64,000 nt of DNA from Entamoeba invadens IP1. Its lineage: Eukaryota > Evosea > Mastigamoebida > Endamoebidae. The notes beneath the pieces are model-generated. The model made no database searches and had not been told where the DNA came from. It saw nothing but the letters and a program-made list of their open reading frames with translations. The position numbers and the translations under genes were made by a program. Below, piece by piece: positions 10,162-21,925 of the stretch (positions are counted from its first letter, which is position 1; every line of letters begins with the position of its first letter). The DNA is taken from assembly GCF_000330505.1 (NCBI RefSeq), contig NW_004440199.1, positions 50,811-114,810 of the forward strand. The letters run 5' to 3'.

Positions 10162-11510
10162 CTTTTCCAAAAATAAATACCGTTATTTGATTTGACCACA
10201 ACTCGATACTTCACAACACAAACTCAACGTTGTTGGTCAAATCATACAACGATAAACACGTTAATAAATTGGGATGTTGTTGTTTGTGTCAATTTGTAAC
10301 TAAATATCAGTTTCGTTAGTTTTTCATTTTAATTAAAAACAAACATGTGGTTTTGTTCTTTAAACAAAAGAAAATGAAATAACGAGTTTAAAAAAATAAA
10401 TAAGAGCAAACAATTAATAATTTTGTGTTTTGATATTTCAGTCATTGTTGTGACAACACCATCAGTATATCGATATTACGCGATACTTTAGCGCTTGTTA
10501 TTTATTTTATTATTATAAATGAAGACTCGACTTTGAAAATTTTTGGCATTAAATTTATCAGCATTTTATAATAAAATGCACTTTTGGGACAATTCACATG
10601 TTTTTCAAAAACAAAAATCCCGTTATTGCAAATTTTATATGGAATTTTTTAATGCTTAAAAATTCTTCAAGTAAAAAAATATTTTTTGAAGACTGTTTTT
10701 CTCTTTTTTACTTGGAAAAAACAAGCGAATTTATTACAAAAAACAATTCCCAAAAATAATAAACAAAATAAATGCAAAAAATCGGGACACCTCAGTACCG
10801 ACTTTTGAAAACCAGTTTATTTTATTTTTATTATTCAATGTAATTTGATTATTTTTCGTGGCTTTTTAATATTGACATTAATTAATCACGTGTTTTTAAA
10901 CTTTTCAACAAATAAAATATATAAATTAATATAATTGTATATAGTATGTGTTTGAGTTTTTGTTAATAAATGATATTTATAAACTTATTAAATTACACTG
11001 TCAATATGTTACCAATTATACACGCCAACAACACAACAAGTTGTATGTATTATAATTTTGTCAAGTCGGGGATAAACAAATTACAACACAAAACTATTTT
11101 ATTCACCAACCACAACACAATAATTATAACCCAACAAACTTAATACAAAATGGTTATTTTAACAATACACAATTGTTTACCAATCACTGTTATCCACACT
11201 GTATTTCTCCAAACTATATAAGTGATAATTCAAATTGTCACAGAGAGTTTAACCAACAACATTGTTTGTCAATTCAAAATTTAAATAATCCTTCAAATAT
11301 ATAACCAGATTACAATTGTACTGAAAAATTGTTTTAGACGACAAAAATTGAGTCTCTTATTAAAAAAACTGTAAACACATCGAACGTTTAATCTTCAAAA
11401 CCAAAATGCCTATCATATTAAATACTTTACAATATAGAAAAAAAACTACAACTTTATTACTGGAAAAGATCAACACAAAATAGAAACCAAAAAATATAAT
11501 ATACGATCAA
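10162..11510. other. AT-rich DNA with a solitary MITE end
   Basis: No gene is supported. At 10781-10817 the sequence atcgggacacctcagtaccg runs on to a cagtt terminus followed by TA. It matches the right end of the 4137-5017 MITE at most positions, so it is probably the right end of a diverged copy whose left end is lost or lies in the gap. Confidence 0.5.
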
Positions 11511-12190
11511 GTGTTTACAAACATTACTCAAATAAAAAGTCGTAAAATTTCTAAAAATAATACATATTATATGCTTCCAAGTATTGATGGATACACTTAT
11601 CATGCACAAAATGGCACCAGATATGTATTTACATGTTGCAACTGCGAAATGAAAATAGAAATTGTTGAATATGAAGGTGAATGTGAACAGATTAAATTTC
11701 TCAAATATAAATTCATACAAAATTCTATTAATTGTCGGAACCAACATTTCCGACAATTTACACATCGTGCAACTAGTCAAACAAGGAACTAACATTATAA
11801 CATCTGGAACATAATTACTTGAGCAATACGAATTTATGATACCAGAAAATAAACGCCGAAAACCACTCTGAGAATAACAATTAATAAAATAAAACACGAA
11901 TTGATAATAGAAAAACAAACGAATCTCTTCAGAATGGAAAATATTATATTGAAGATGATATATTTTGATGATTTCAAAAGACAAATTTAATTTGTTGAAA
12001 GAGAGAAAGATCGCTTATTTGTGTATGGATGGAACCTTAAGTTCTTGTCCACAATCTTATTCACAATTATATACAATACATTGTATATTGGCCAATGGTC
12101 AAAATATTACGTTATCTCACTCTCTTATGTCAAGTGGCCGGATATTCGCTTCGGGAAATTGATTCCTTGTGATTATTTGGTAATTAACAA
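11511..12190 (+). pseudogene. decayed Mutator-like (MULE) transposase
   Basis: Two readable blocks remain. The first (11511-11792) contains DGYTYHAQNGTRYVFTCCNC and later NCRNQH, which resembles the FLYWCH/WRKY-like zinc finger found at the start of MULE transposases. The second (about 12010-12135) reads YLCMDGTLSSCPQSYSQLYT followed by IHCILANGQNI, close to the MULE DDE core in which the Asp of DGT is catalytic. The stretch between them has stops in all frames, and the homology ends abruptly near 12135. The order and spacing of the two blocks fit one ancient gene. Open frames on the opposite strand here are shadows. Confidence 0.6.
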
Positions 12191-12360
12191 TGCTTTAAAT
12201 TGGGTTTTATTTTTATATTAGTGTTTTTGATGGACATTTGATTTTCGAATAATAATATCGAAATGAAATAATGAATTGTTATTAAGTTGATTTTCATATA
12301 AATAATCGGGTTTGATTAACACTTTTGTTTTCTATGGACAATTAATTCAACGTGGATAAT

Positions 12361-13089
12361 AATCGTGTTATTTCTATTTGTAAAACATACATAGGAAGCC
12401 TTATGAATATTTTGAGTACTTGCTTCAAAATCCGCATACTAATACTATTTTTTAACTTCTACATCCTTTTTAATTTTCATTTTTATTGGTTGACATTCAA
12501 AATCCATATATTTTAATGTTTCTAATGATTGTTTTACATAATTACTTTAATTGGATTTCAAATGTAATACATCTGTTAATGAATAAGGTTTAATTACATT
12601 ATGAACTCTGATATAAATTATTAATTCATTTAATTCAATTGAAGTTTTATCTTTTTTAATTAATAATTATTTATCTTTAATAAATCTTTGTTTATCAAAC
12701 ATGGATTCAAAATAAAAATAATGTTCAATCGCATTTTTATTTATTTATTCTCTCTGTTTAAGATAGAATGAAGTTATTGGAATATTAACATCGAAGAAAT
12801 AATGATCTCCCTTCATAACCGAATCACGATAATAGAATATATTAATTTGTTTAGCATCTTCATTAGTAAATCCATATGAAAACAATTTTGTATTTGCATT
12901 TGTTTTTCTTTTTAATTCTTTTCTCTTAACATTTATTTAAATGTTTAACTATTTACATATTTTATTTAAATATTTTACTTTTTGGTATTTTCTAACACAA
13001 TGCTATGCTCTTGATATAAATATTGCCGTTTTTTGACTTAATAATTCTTGTGCTTATTGTACTATGATACGTTTTGTATGTTTTTATTA
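12361..13089 (-). pseudogene. Polinton/Maverick-type DNA polymerase B fragment with 11 in-frame TAA/TAG
   Basis: Read on the minus strand in one unbroken frame of 243 codons, this segment shows protein-like composition and ends with YADFEAST, then NIHKASYVCF. That matches the Exo I motif (DxE) of protein-primed family B DNA polymerases as found in Polintons/Mavericks. The upstream part carries conserved-looking blocks (NANTKLFSYGFTNEDAK, AIEHYFYFESMFDKQRFI, NELIIYIRVHNVIKPYS) whose exact function I cannot name. Eleven stop codons interrupt the frame, seven TAA and four TAG, with no TGA and no frameshift. The polymerase palm and thumb are absent, because homology ends near 12361 next to the MULE relic. 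The frame upstream of about 13010 is less certain. It could be a relic decayed by C-to-T change at Gln codons, or a gene written in a code where TAR means Gln. Confidence 0.55.
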
Positions 13090-13379
13090 TTTCTTTTTCC
13101 TCTTTTATATTTAAGATAAAAAATATTTTTTTAGATTATGTTTTATCTAATGTGACTTTCCCACAAATTGTAGTTTGTTTTTTTTGTTTTGCTTTATATT
13201 TTTTTCTTTATAAGTTTGGTTGATTTTTTGTTATTTTAAACACACTTTTATCCAAAAGGAACAAAAAACATTTTTTTTATTTTAAATAATAATATTATTT
13301 TTAATAATATTAATAATAAAATAAATACAATCATATACATCCATTTTATTAGAGTTTTCCTTCATCATTTCATTGATTT

Positions 13380-14290
13380 CTTCAATGTTGTCTCGTACAC
13401 TACAAAGCATCACTTATTTACAAGCTAAACAATGTAGTTTCAATATCATTTAACAATTTTTAACAGAAACACCTTATTGTTAGTTTGAAATTTAGCCAAT
13501 AAAAGACAATGGACTCTCGAATTTTTGATTTTAGAAACTATTTGTTTCGTTTTCTTTAAAAAATTGCTATTAAAATATTTTCAGCAATCACATTTTTATA
13601 TCAAATCCAATTTGTGGTAAAAACACCCAAAGTGTGTTTTTCGCTTCATTTATATCTTCTTTGATATTGTTTGCGTTGTCGGATATTATAACGAACTTTC
13701 CAACCCTTTTTAATCCCCATTTTCGACTGTTTGTTTGATAAAAATGGCAATATTTTAACTGGAATATACTTCAGGGAATGGCATCAACTCTAACTTAAAT
13801 TTTCTTACAACAGTTCCATAAGAATAGTGCAGCGTAAAACCAAAAAACGAATCTTGGTTTCTGGAAGACCACCCATCGATGATTCCACACATCCTTCCAT
13901 CAATTTTGGTGGATTCATTTTTTACTAATTTGTATATACAATCTTCAATTTGGGGAGACGTTCATCAATCATGGTTTATCTACATAATGTTTTATACCCG
14001 GAACACGCCTGTTCGAGTAATAAAAACATCCCATTCCACCAATGAAATAAGTACAAAGGAGTGAGTCAATAAAAAGAATATCACTTTGTCGATATTTCTG
14101 TGGATAACAAAAGGATCTCGAACACCTCTATTATTTGTTAATGATGATGTCACATGAAGGGTTTCTATGTTACGTGATATCTCCAAATGTTTTGCCATAT
14201 TTTTCGTCGTTACTACTCCTGAATTGGACTGGTGACATTTGTTTTTTCTTTACATCCCAAGCATGACAATCTCCAGAAAATGTCACTTAT
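13380..14290 (-). pseudogene. decayed hAT transposase
   Basis: The minus-strand reading gives GIIDGWSSRNQDSFFGFTLH (about 13845-13900), followed by a LELMPFPEVYSS block with NIAIFIK after one stop, and then, after a frameshift, VGKFVIISDNANNIKE (about 13655-13700). These are the order and spacing of hAT motifs: DxWTSR...GxTAH, then P-F-P...NI, then the second catalytic region VxTDNAxNM. Weaker similarity continues towards 13480 (TKQIVSKIKNSRVH). Multiple stops and at least two frameshifts show that it is dead. The exact ends are not visible. Confidence 0.65.
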
Positions 14291-14299
14291 AGTTTTTTA

Positions 14300-17200
14300 A
14301 ACAAGTTTGTATTTATTGTTTCATTCTAATATAAACATTTATTTTTTGTATGAGTTAATGGTTTTTTCTTCTCGAGTCTCCCTTTCAAAGTACATTTCTT
14401 CAAGTTTGGAATGATTCCAAATAAAACTAAACACTTTCGCGATTGGTTTTTGTATTAAATTTTAGATTATAGATAACTTGAAAACAAAAATTATAATTGA
14501 AAATTAAGGTCAAGCAGGTTTAATATTATAGTAAATATAAAAAAACTATCATTTTAGATGTTTTGATAATAAATAGACAAGAATGGGAAAATATAAAATT
14601 GGTTAGATAGTGTGTGTTTCGAGTTTTTATTTTTATAAAGAACGGGGTTTAAAACCAATCTAGGTAAATGGTTTTATATAATAATCAAAATGTTTTTTAG
14701 TTACTGTATTGTTTATTTGATTATTATTATGAATAAAAATATAGTTTTAATATAATTAAGAAGTGTATTTATTTAGTAAAAAAAATAATTATAAAAAAGA
14801 TAATAAATAATTTTTGTATTTAAAATAAATTGTTTGCAAAAGCCAAATTTTAAGTTGTTCAATTATTTTTAAGAACTTTCCATTTCGAATAGTTTTATTG
14901 CTTGTGTTTGTTGGTTATAAAACTTTATGTTTGTCAAACAAACTTGTTTTGTAATTAATCAGACAAACAATTTAAAAAAAAATATTTTAAAAACAACATG
15001 TTTAATAAAAGTTTGTTTATAAAAAAAACAAAAAAGTTTTGACCCCGTTTGTCTGTTTTTTTGACAACACCGGTTCAAGAATGTTTGAACATTGTCTCTG
15101 TGAATAAACTTAAAATTGTCAACCGTCATTGAAAATGAGTTTTTATGATGTTTAAATATATTTATTTATTCGCTGAGTTAATTATTGTCTAAATGTGTTT
15201 ATTTTCATTGGTTGTTTGTGTTTATTGTTTTGAGAATTCAAACATAGTTTTGAAACAAAATAAATATGATTTTATTCTCGAATTTAAAAAAATGTAAAAA
15301 ATAAGACAAAAATGGATGTATAAAATTGGGATATTAGGAAACAAACCTGTTACATTGTTTAATTGATGGTTACAAAAAACGCTCAAGTTATATAACTTGT
15401 GAATGTGTTACATAACTTTACGATTTTGTTGTACTTTCTCTTAAACATTTAGAAATTGTGATAAAAATAATGTTGAAATGAAAAAATTGAAATTTATTTG
15501 AATTGTCTTTTTTTATTTTATTGATTAAATTTTCAGCGACAACACAATTCAAGAATCAATAATATGACAATAAATAGGCTTTTTATTTGTAATTAAATAT
15601 GTTTAATAAATAAAATAAGAAAGATTAAATAAGGAGCACGAAAAATAAAACAATTTTTTAATACCAAAATTGATATTTGATGTGTTTCAGATTTTTTAAG
15701 TTGTTTTAAAAATCGAATTGGAATGTCCAAAAATATGTAATATTCCAAGTTAACAATTTAAAGTTTATGTATATTTGTTTCTAAACAAAGGTATTATTAT
15801 ATACAAGATAAATATAATTGATTCTCAATAGTAGTATACATACTTTTATAAAATGTGCAGAAATATTTTTTTTATAATAATGTTGTTTTTTTCTTAATGA
15901 TACCTTCGATTATTCAAATATTATAACCAACTAAAATCTAACAGATGTCATCATTATTTAATAATAAAGATTGACCAAATTCTGTGACATAGTTAAAATA
16001 ATTAAATTATTATAAAAAAGTTAGTGAGTAAATTTCAATAAAAAAACAGTAATATAGTTATAACAAGTAAAATAACTTATGTAATTCATCCTTTTATTGA
16101 AATTGAAACCAACTTTTTAAATGACATGATTAATGTTATTTTATAACAAAAATATTGTTTCATTTCAGCATTTTAAAAATGTTTATTTTTGTGGTGATTA
16201 TAATTTTTTTGTTGTAAAAAATAATTAATAACTTGAAGTTTATTTTGTTGCAAACTTTATTTACTTAAAATATAAAGGACTATACTTTATATTATATTAA
16301 TAAATTTATAAATTTATATTTTTAGTTTAAAACTTTTAAACCCAAATTCAAGTAAACAAACTCATTTTACAAAATAGTGACCAAATACACTTTTAAACTC
16401 TGTTATGATTTAAGATTTAAAAATAATTTTTCAAACTAATTAAAAAAGTAAAAAAATACGAATGTAAAATCTTTTCAAAAACCCCGAAAAATCCATCTAA
16501 TTTCGGATTACATAATTTGTGCTTGTTTTTTAACGTATAAATACGAATAAGTTGTTTTTTAAACACGTTTTATTATAACAAAAATAACTCAACTTTTTGT
16601 TTACATTTGTATTTGTGTTTTAAAATAACATGTTTCAATTGTAAACATTTAATTACATTATTTGAAAAAAATCAAGTTATGATGTAATTTTTATTTTTTA
16701 TTATTTTTATGTATTAAAATTTTTATCGCATAAAAAATGTATTTGTTTATATAATGTTAATAACGTATTACACCATTTCAAGCAATCGAATCCAAAATAA
16801 TTTTTGGTCTTTATTATAATGAATGTGTTATTATATCATATAAATCCTGTTTGCTTTCAAAACAATGATTTATGTTTGTTGTTTTCATCGTAATATTTAA
16901 AAAGGGTATTAAAGATATAATTAATGAAAAATGTAGTTAACAAAGATAACAAAACTTCAAATGTAAATTTGTACGTTATTTAATTTAAATGAAAAATTTA
17001 AAATTTTTTGAATAGTGTTTGCGATTTTTTCTTTTTTTAATTATTTAAAAGAAAACGAAGAAACACATGTTTAAAAATCGTACTATTGTAAAAAATCTAT
17101 ATCATATAAGAGTGTGTTTTAATTATTTAATATTTTGAAAACAAAAATTTAATTTTTAATATTTTTATAATAATAATTAAAAAAATAATAAATTTCAAGT

Positions 17201-18142
17201 AAATACACTTACACAATGAAACGTATTATTGTGTCTTAACAAAAATACAAATAAATGGTCAAATTTTTATTGTTCTGTTTAACGCACAATAATTAAAATA
17301 TTTTTTGAAAAGATTTTAAAATTTGGATTATGTTTTTCTGGCCGATACTCATTTTTGAATAAAAAACATGTATTTTGTAATAATAATTGATAAAAAATCA
17401 CAAAATTAATTAAACAAACAATTAAATTTTAATAACACAAAAAATATTTATTAACAATTGATAATTATATTTTGAATCTACATGTTCAAAAAAAAACATT
17501 TGAAATTGAAACATATTCAAACGTTTCAAAAATCTTAATAATCGTTTGGGTTTCTCCTGATTATAATTTTAATGGTTAAAGGCCACGAGTCAATTGTCAC
17601 ATGGAAAAATAATTAAATGTTTAAATTATTTTCTTTTAATTTACAAAAAAATAAGCGCTAACTAAAACAAATTAACAAATAACATTTTATAAAGTAATAA
17701 ACGGAAAGATAGTATTGTTTTGACAATGATGTTATTTGCCATATAGATAATGTAAGAAAGGATCAAACTTAAAGTGTGATTTATAAAGATACTATATTTA
17801 TCTGTAATATTAAAAACGACGAATTAATATTGCGATAAAACACAATTATTATTACGAATATATTTTAAAAATGATTATATCACTCTTGTACTACATTGTC
17901 TGTTACAATTAAATATAATTTCATTTTCGAAATTGTTAAAGCATTTCAATTTGAAAATATATTTATTTATTGTATGTTTTATGATAATTTTTTTTTATCC
18001 TTTTGACAAACAAATAAAAAAAATATATACTTTTATTTATCAAACAGTATAATTATTAAATTGTATTACATATTATAATAAATTATATAATACATTATAA
18101 TACATAAATTGGTAAATATGAAAAATAGGAATAAAAAAAGGA
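14300..18142. other. 3.8-kb AT-rich desert
   Basis: No gene, RNA gene or clean inverted-repeat element could be supported on either strand. The sequence is dominated by A and T runs. Given the relics just upstream, it may be old transposon DNA decayed beyond recognition, but I see no direct evidence. Confidence 0.5.
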
Positions 18143-19087
18143 TCAAATTAATTCATCGTCGAGTTGTTCTCCAACAACATCTGTCACGTCGAATGCCCCC
18201 TGTTCAAACCATCTCAAGAAAGAGTTAAAAGCGTTATCTCTTGTGTACATAGTTGTTACATAATTGTTATACATTTTGAAAAGCAAAAAGGTGACGACGC
18301 CACCAATGTATATATCAACAAAGTAGTGCAAATGTGTCATACAAAAGAGCAACACGCCGAACAGAAAGTACACCCAGGCGAACAGTGAAGTGAGTGATAC
18401 CCCGAGTGGATACCCCGTCTTAGAAACCATTTTCCGACACTTTCCACATACATCCACATCGAGAATTGGCACAACACCAGCGTAATGATGCCACATAAGT
18501 GTACATAACATGATAGAAGCCGTGTGTCCCGAGAACATACAGTCATAAGTAGTCTTATGGATCCCAAACATCAAGTAAAATCCTTCAATGAATGGGTTGT
18601 ATTTGATGTCACTTTGAGAGAGTGAAGGGTCCGGCATAATCGTGAAGAATATCGAGAACGATCGCATCAAGAAAAGAACGCCATTCAATAAGAAGTAGCG
18701 CTTCACTATGCACGAGCGATACTTTGAAAAGAGAAATCTGAAATTCGAAAAGACAATATACGAACCAATGTATACGTCACAGATCCACGATTGTTTGAGA
18801 TGCGGAAGAATTTTGAAAAAAAAGTCTGGAAGAATTAAGTCACGCGGAATGTCCGGATTCATCGAAAGCCATTTTGTGTATCGCTCTTGCGCAAAGACTT
18901 GAAACACACTATTCCAATACCCACAACATATGAACCAGAAGATCGAAAACAAGACCGGTAAAAACTTCTTGAACTCCTTGAATGAACTGTACGTCGCACC
19001 AATGTCTATACACGTCGTTTTAAATATCGCAAGACCGGCTGGTGGAACTGTTGGGTCGGAAATCTCAATAAGAATCTCTCGAGACAT
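18143..19087 (-). CDS. sphingomyelin synthase-like (PAP2_C) membrane protein
   Basis: The 314-aa polytopic membrane protein has the signature of the sphingomyelin synthase / ceramide phosphoethanolamine synthase family: CMFSGHT at residues 183-189 and HLHYFVD at 252-258, which supply the catalytic His-His-Asp triad that moves a phospho-head-group onto ceramide in the Golgi or plasma membrane. About six hydrophobic segments are visible (around 41-60, 108-125, 132-150, 165-178, 190-205, 230-275). Head-group specificity cannot be read from sequence. The start MSREILIEIS is the only Met before the conserved region, and 5' DNA beyond it is AT-rich non-coding. Length is slightly shorter than animal SMS because the N-terminal SAM domain is missing. 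Confidence 0.8.
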   Translation of the reverse strand: MSREILIEISDPTVPPAGLAIFKTTCIDIGATYSSFKEFKKFLPVLFSIFWFICCGYWNSVFQVFAQERYTKWLSMNPDIPRDLILPDFFFKILPHLKQSWICDVYIGSYIVFSNFRFLFSKYRSCIVKRYFLLNGVLFLMRSFSIFFTIMPDPSLSQSDIKYNPFIEGFYLMFGIHKTTYDCMFSGHTASIMLCTLMWHHYAGVVPILDVDVCGKCRKMVSKTGYPLGVSLTSLFAWVYFLFGVLLFCMTHLHYFVDIYIGGVVTFLLFKMYNNYVTTMYTRDNAFNSFLRWFEQGAFDVTDVVGEQLDDELI

Positions 19088-19579
19088 TGAATGATTTGTT
19101 TTGTTAATTTTAAAAGGAAAAAGTTTTCAAATGGTTTCAAATATGATTTGTTTAAGTTAATAGACTAGAGCAATATAATAGTATAACAATCTATTAAGTA
19201 TACTATAAATAAGTGTAAAAACATAATTTATAATTAACAATTTAATTCATATCAATAATTAACGTATAATGGAATTATAGTTTTTAATTTAAATGTTATA
19301 GTTTATCTAAAAATGTTATTTATATTAGTTTTTTTGTTAATATACTTATTATAATAAAATTACTAATAACTAAACCAAATATATTTATAATATAAAACTA
19401 TACAATATAATTAAAACCAAAAATAAAAACCCCAGTTTTTTTCCAAATTTTATAAAAAATACATTTTTCCAAAAAAATACAATAAAATTATCATAATAAA
19501 TAATATATAGTATTTTTTAATTATAATAAATTATAATTCCATAATTATATATTAAATAATAAACAACTCAATAAATTAA
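19088..19579. other. AT-rich intergenic spacer between divergent genes
   Basis: The start codons of the sphingomyelin synthase-like and importin alpha genes face away from each other across this 492-bp spacer, so it should hold both promoters. I see no convincing Entamoeba GAAC or initiator element that I could place reliably. Confidence 0.5.
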
Positions 19580-21147
19580 ATGTCACATCTACGCGCTAGT
19601 TCCGACATCATCAAATCACACCAAAAAGACAATCAAGTACTTCGCAATAAACGCCGTGAAGAACTTATTATAAAGAAGCGGAATATTGAATCCACACAAC
19701 TCACCAATTCTTCCTCTCAAGGAGATGACCTTTACATTCACTCTACCAAACAAAAGAAATTGACTCATTCCCAACTAACCTTTGTGATCAGAACTTTAGA
19801 AAATCCGATGAATCCAAACAACGTTTTAGAGGCACTGACACTCCTCGAAACGTCCCCTCCTCAACCGATATCCACACAACTCATCCGCCTCTTTACGTTA
19901 TTTCAAGACGTCCCTGCTATTGTCTCTAAAGCGTTTTCAGTGATCTCCCTCTGGCAATATCAAGACCAAAAATTCAGTTACGAGTTATTCAACATCTTGC
20001 CACTCTCCTTCTTCCACGAATACCTCCGCGGGCAGAACATCCTCTACGTGTGCTCCTCGTTGATTATTATCAGCAACTTCGTGAACGACGGAGGGAAGAT
20101 GAGTACCCAACTCTACAACGAGTACTCCGCAGAGCTCTTCCAGTTACTCCACTGCTCTGTCGAACAAGTCCAAATCAACGCAGCACTTGTCTTCACCAAT
20201 TTACTCATGGCAAAACCATTTGTTGGAATGGACATCGCGAAGACGGCGGTTGCGGTGTGTGTCGAAGCAATCGCTTCCAAGTCGGAACTCCTTATAACCA
20301 ATTCGTTGATAGCGCTGAGGAACTTTTCGTGTAACAAAGACCCTCAAGTTGACTCTGTGATGAGCACCAATGCGATGGGGATTTGGGAGAAGTTTGTTTT
20401 AGTTCCAAAAGACGTATTCGATAAAAATCTGGCGACTGTTGCGGTAATTCTGTCGAACAGTTTGATGTCGAACAGCACGACGTTGATGAATAAAATACTC
20501 GAGACGAATATTGTCGAAACAATTGCGTCGCTTGTGAGAACGAACGACGACATGATGTGTAAGAATGGGTTGTTCTTCTTCGAGAATTTCATTGTGGACA
20601 ACAACAGGGAGGTGTCGTTCAATTTGTGCGAGAGAGTCTCCCGTCTTGGGATCGCCGAAATTGCAAATGAAGTTGTCGCAAAGCAAATAAGAAGTCTGGC
20701 GACTGTTGGAGAGGCGATGAGGTTCTGGGTCAATTACTTTGACTTATGTTCTATTGAACGAATACGACCATTTTACAACAATCAAATGTTTATAGATGCT
20801 CTTAAAAGGATAATGGATGTGACTGATGTCCGGATGGTAGTGAAGGTGATGTTGATAGTGAGAAGGATATGTGTTGATTATCAACAAAGTGGCGTGTCGG
20901 TACAAGACTTTTTGGATGGGAATAGTCTTACTGATACCATTGTGATGTTTACTGTTTGTATTCTACGATGTATAGATTATTATAGTTCTTTTATTCATAT
21001 TAGTATAATATACTTGTAATTAATATATTATTATAAATATATTATAAGTATTTTAATATTGACAAACAGACACAAAGCGAGTCGACGAAGTTACGAAATG
21101 TCGCGATTAACATCACTAAAATGTATAACGACGACTCGGAGTTTTAA
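19580..21147 (+). CDS. importin alpha (two exons)
   Basis: Importin alpha binds classical nuclear localisation signals and, through its N-terminal IBB domain, importin beta. The N-terminus has the basic IBB pattern NKRREELIIKKRNI (about residues 24-37), followed by helical armadillo-type repeats; ALRNFSCN around residue 245 retains the conserved Asn of the NLS-binding groove. The contiguous frame ends at 21019 with an AT-rich tail that does not look coding. I propose an intron at 20954-21069 (gtttgtattc...caaacag), which joins ...VMFT in phase 0 to TQSESTKLRNVAINITK and the ending MYNDDSEF at 21147. This gives join(19580..20953,21070..21147), 483 aa. The acceptor is CAG rather than the TAG of the other introns here, so the last exon should be checked against cDNA. 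Confidence 0.75.
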
Positions 21148-21235
21148 TATAATACTGTGGTGTAGTTTAGTAGTTCATTATAGTAATACAAATCAAGAAG
21201 AGAATACAACATATAACACGGTATTGTGGTCTTAA

Positions 21236-21670
21236 TTAGAGTTTGAAGGCAATGATATAGATCACAATAAATATGACGATTGCACCAACAGCTAACACAA
21301 GAAGATGCCCCATCCCAACTTCCCCAAAGAGACGCTTTAATCGCTCTCGCGTTGCTCCCAAATATTCAAACATCGAATCCATTTGACTTTCCTTCTTGTG
21401 AATGTCTTGCACTTGAAAAGATGTCGCGGAACTATTTGAAATGCATTGTTAAGTGAGTAAGTAATACCAAACCATTGAACTGATCCTCCTCCCATCATCA
21501 ATCACGGTATCATTTAAATAATTCGCAGACACTTTCAGCCTTGAAATAGAGTCCGTGAGTGACCCTATCCGTTCTTCATTCTCTACATTCATCGCGTCGT
21601 CGTTCACATCAAGTTCCTCATCATGTGGTTCACGTTGTCGGGACATATTATCTCTTTTTCTGGTTCTCAT
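21236..21670 (-). CDS. Bet1-like SNARE, two exons, C-terminal anchor
   Basis: The protein is a tail-anchored Qc-SNARE resembling Bet1, used in ER-Golgi transport. Exon 1 (21670-21468) encodes a polar N-terminus and a heptad-rich helix (ERIGSLTDSISRLKVSANYL...). Exon 2 (21431-21236) encodes MDSMFEYLGATRERLKRLFG, strikingly like the C-terminal half of Bet1, then the membrane anchor HLLVLAVGAIVIFIVIYIIA and a stop. With the intron at 21432-21467 (gtattac...caaatag) the product is 132 aa. An alternative intron using GTTTGG at 21472 and an acceptor at cacaag further into exon 2 would give a SNARE core closer to Bet1 in length. The zero-layer Gln is not obvious (Asp falls there in the shorter model). 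The second Met (21646) is an alternative start. Confidence 0.65.
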
Positions 21671-21925
21671 GCGACATCTCTCGTATAATACATATATCGT
21701 AAAATTATAGTAACAGTATAGTAATAGACTATTAGTATTGTTATAATAACATTATACTATAGAATAGTATTATAGTTTAGAATTGGACACTTTTTTGTAT
21801 AATACATTTATAGTAAAAATGGTATAATATTATTCTGAAATACTCAAATTGGTAGTATGCTACACTTATAGTATAATTATAATATAAATATTAGAAAAGA
21901 TAGTACTGACAAGAACACTCACTAA

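Noticed and set aside
10001..10214. Open frames spanning the N run
   Set aside because: They exist only because N translates as X; no evidence of coding.
11457..11984. 175-codon minus-strand frame
   Set aside because: It is antisense to the MULE-like zinc-finger block, and its Phe/Ile/Tyr-rich composition is what an AT-rich antisense strand gives.
12423..12432. Reading the gagtacttgct at 12412 as a right end of transposon 1
   Set aside because: It is in the same orientation as the left terminus and belongs to codons of the polymerase B motif (DFEAST on the minus strand), so the similarity is chance.
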